Assembly (NCBI RefSeq): GCF_034932105.1
Contig: NZ_JAYGIG010000119.1
Span: 1 to 64,000 of the forward strand
DNA: 64,000 nucleotides
Direction of reading: 5' to 3'
From: Leptothoe sp034932105
GTDB lineage: Bacteria > Cyanobacteriota > Cyanobacteriia > Phormidesmidales > Phormidesmidaceae
In this document: positions 62,676-64,000 of the stretch, piece by piece
How positions within the stretch are numbered: the stretch's first letter is position 1
How the letters are laid out: each line of letters starts with the position of its first letter
The notes under the pieces: model-generated
Databases searched by the model: none
Seen by the model: the letters and a program-made list of their open reading frames with translations, nothing else
What the model was told of the DNA's origin: nothing
Made by a program: the position numbers and the translations under genes

Positions 62676-64000
62676 CTAAAACTCTACTTGCAGATCGGCC
62701 ATCAGCTGGGCAATGGTAGCCGGATCACCCTTACGATAGTACCCCCCATTTAGCTGGGCAATTTGCTCGAGGGCCTGGGGGTCAAACTCCCCTTCCTCGC
62801 CATAGCCCACCGTAAAGAACGCAATCCGCTGATCCGACGAAAACCCGCTGCGAGAGAGTTCCTGACCCAGCTGATCCAAACTAATTCCCGACTCGGAATC
62901 TTCCCCATCGGTGAGAATCAAAACCGCATTGATGGCGTTGGCCTTAAGGTTGGACGAGAGCCAGTTGCGAGCCGCCAGGGCCGAATCATATAGTCGGGTG
63001 CCGCCGTCGGCCTGGAGACTGGCGATAAACTGTAACCCCAGTGATTTACCCTCCGGCGTGCCATCCACCAGCACGGGCTGACGAATATTACTGTCAAAGT
63101 CAATCAGGGCCACCTGATCCTTGGGGCCAAGGCTATCCACATAGGTTTTGAGGGTATTTTGCACCGACGGTAGCTTGTTGCCTTCCATCGACCCAGAGGT
63201 ATCGACCACTACCACTACCAGGGAAGACTTCTTGGCGACCTGGCTCCAGGCTGTCAGCATGGCTTCTGCCACCTCCGGTGCGGGAGGTCGGTAGGAATCG
63301 TAGCTGGCCTTAGGGTCCACACCAAAGTTAGCCGAAAACTTGGGACCCAGGGCCACACCGGGGGTGCCGGGGCGCAGACCCAAACTGGTGGCAATCTGCT
63401 GGGCGGGGGGAGAGGTGAGGTACGCCAAAATCAGATCGGCTGCTTCTTTCTCTTGGTCGTTAACCCAGGGGGCGTTGGGCACAATGCCCCGCATATTGGA
63501 GGTAAAGGTGGATTTGGGATAGACCGCCTCATAACGGGTGCCGCCGGGGGGTAAGTCACTATTGGCCTCAATCACCGATGACTCATACACCGAACCAATG
63601 GAGGCCCAAAACGGCCCGTTTTCCACCATGGACTCGGCCAGGCTGGAAGTGGATTTACCGTAGCGGGTGATTTTGCTCTGAATTTTTTGCACTGCCGCCT
63701 GCTGCTGTTGCACATCCGCCACGGTTAGTTCTTCCGGGCGTTTGCCGGATACGGAGGCAAATTGAGCTACCAATGTTTGCAGGCCTGAGTTTGACCGGGT
63801 AGGAGCCGTGTGTACGTAGTAGACCGGCTGGTCTGGGCTGCTAGCATCCAGATCCTTATGGGTCTGGGCGGTCACCAGTTTGGCAAATAGATCGTCCACC
63901 CGGCGTAGACCGGGGGCCAGATCCGTCGGGACCATAAACACCATGGGACTATTGGCCAACAGCGGTGCATCGGTAATTGCAGGTATATAGTTTTGGCCAG
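62676..64000 (-). CDS. substrate-binding plus VWA domain protein (5' end beyond window)
   Basis: At least 441 aa. The frame continues past the right edge (preceding residues GQNYIPAITDAPLLANS are readable). The visible part holds the back half of a type II substrate-binding domain (TAPTRSNSG, SMVENGPFWASIGSVYESSV, YLTSPPAQQIATSLGLRPG). A von Willebrand A domain with an intact MIDAS follows (VVVVVDTSGSMEG, GGTRLYDS, LILTDGEDSE). It is probably exported or surface-anchored. It is first visible in an operon with the coiled-coil and second SBP genes. Confidence 0.88.
   Translation of the reverse strand, partial: GQNYIPAITDAPLLANSPMVFMVPTDLAPGLRRVDDLFAKLVTAQTHKDLDASSPDQPVYYVHTAPTRSNSGLQTLVAQFASVSGKRPEELTVADVQQQQAAVQKIQSKITRYGKSTSSLAESMVENGPFWASIGSVYESSVIEANSDLPPGGTRYEAVYPKSTFTSNMRGIVPNAPWVNDQEKEAADLILAYLTSPPAQQIATSLGLRPGTPGVALGPKFSANFGVDPKASYDSYRPPAPEVAEAMLTAWSQVAKKSSLVVVVVDTSGSMEGNKLPSVQNTLKTYVDSLGPKDQVALIDFDSNIRQPVLVDGTPEGKSLGLQFIASLQADGGTRLYDSALAARNWLSSNLKANAINAVLILTDGEDSESGISLDQLGQELSRSGFSSDQRIAFFTVGYGEEGEFDPQALEQIAQLNGGYYRKGDPATIAQLMADLQVEF

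Overview
The window is chromosomal DNA of a cyanobacterium, probably a filamentous non-picoplanktonic lineage. Evidence: bilin synthesis genes (heme oxygenase ho1 and pcyA), a phosphoribulokinase-family enzyme, a HetZ/PatU-like pair, an InrS-like metal sensor, a 185-nt 6S RNA next to purK, and many copies of the cyanobacterial HIP1 octamer GCGATCGC (for example 2554, 4545, 6413, 10475, 13013, 22525). No transposase, integrase, phage gene or CRISPR array was seen.

Layout. 1-4930: tail of an unknown gene, then an alpha-oxoamine synthase (serine palmitoyltransferase-like), a YghO/bCerS-like acyltransferase, a membrane desaturase and an SDR reductase. Together these look like a bacterial ceramide/sphingolipid locus. 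5121-14393: ilvD, a class III adenylate cyclase, a non-canonical prk, a LapA/degenerate-GGDEF protein, a TPR protein with an 18-bp minisatellite, and pcyA. 14523-24524: gmk, ftsI with an FtsL-like neighbour, ho1, inrS-like, hemB, bioY-lspA and an FHA-fused class A PBP. 25027-28194: small genes (DUF2811, a decayed MNT/HEPN pair, flavin reductase, MIF tautomerase), then a 1.1-kb AT-rich array of repeated units that look like small RNA genes. Each unit ends in the same GUAA-tetraloop terminator, and CRP-like palindromes are interspersed. 28195-34690: U32 peptidase (RlhA-like), 6S RNA, purK and a WecG/TagA glycosyltransferase. 34691-35833: repeat-rich noncoding DNA and tRNA-Gln. 36099-46888: hydrolase, recF, argD, an HslV-like Ntn hydrolase, a transglutaminase-like pseudoenzyme, patU-like/hetZ and small conserved proteins. 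47212-52893: a urease operon ureD-ureA-[S41 peptidase]-ureB-[secreted SH3 protein]-ureC. 52952-64000: M20 amidohydrolase, bioD, Ser/Thr kinase, GAF pseudo-histidine kinase, an orphan 513-aa protein, and a set of substrate-binding, coiled-coil and VWA proteins cut by the window edge.

Functional links. HemB, Ho1 and PcyA supply the tetrapyrrole-to-phycocyanobilin route. BioY (uptake) and BioD (synthesis) both serve biotin. FtsI, the FtsL-like protein, Gmk and PBP1 are growth and division functions. The adenylate cyclase would supply the cAMP needed if the CRP-like palindromes of the 27-28 kb array are genuine CRP sites. All functions are read from the sequence and remembered family motifs; no database search was run.
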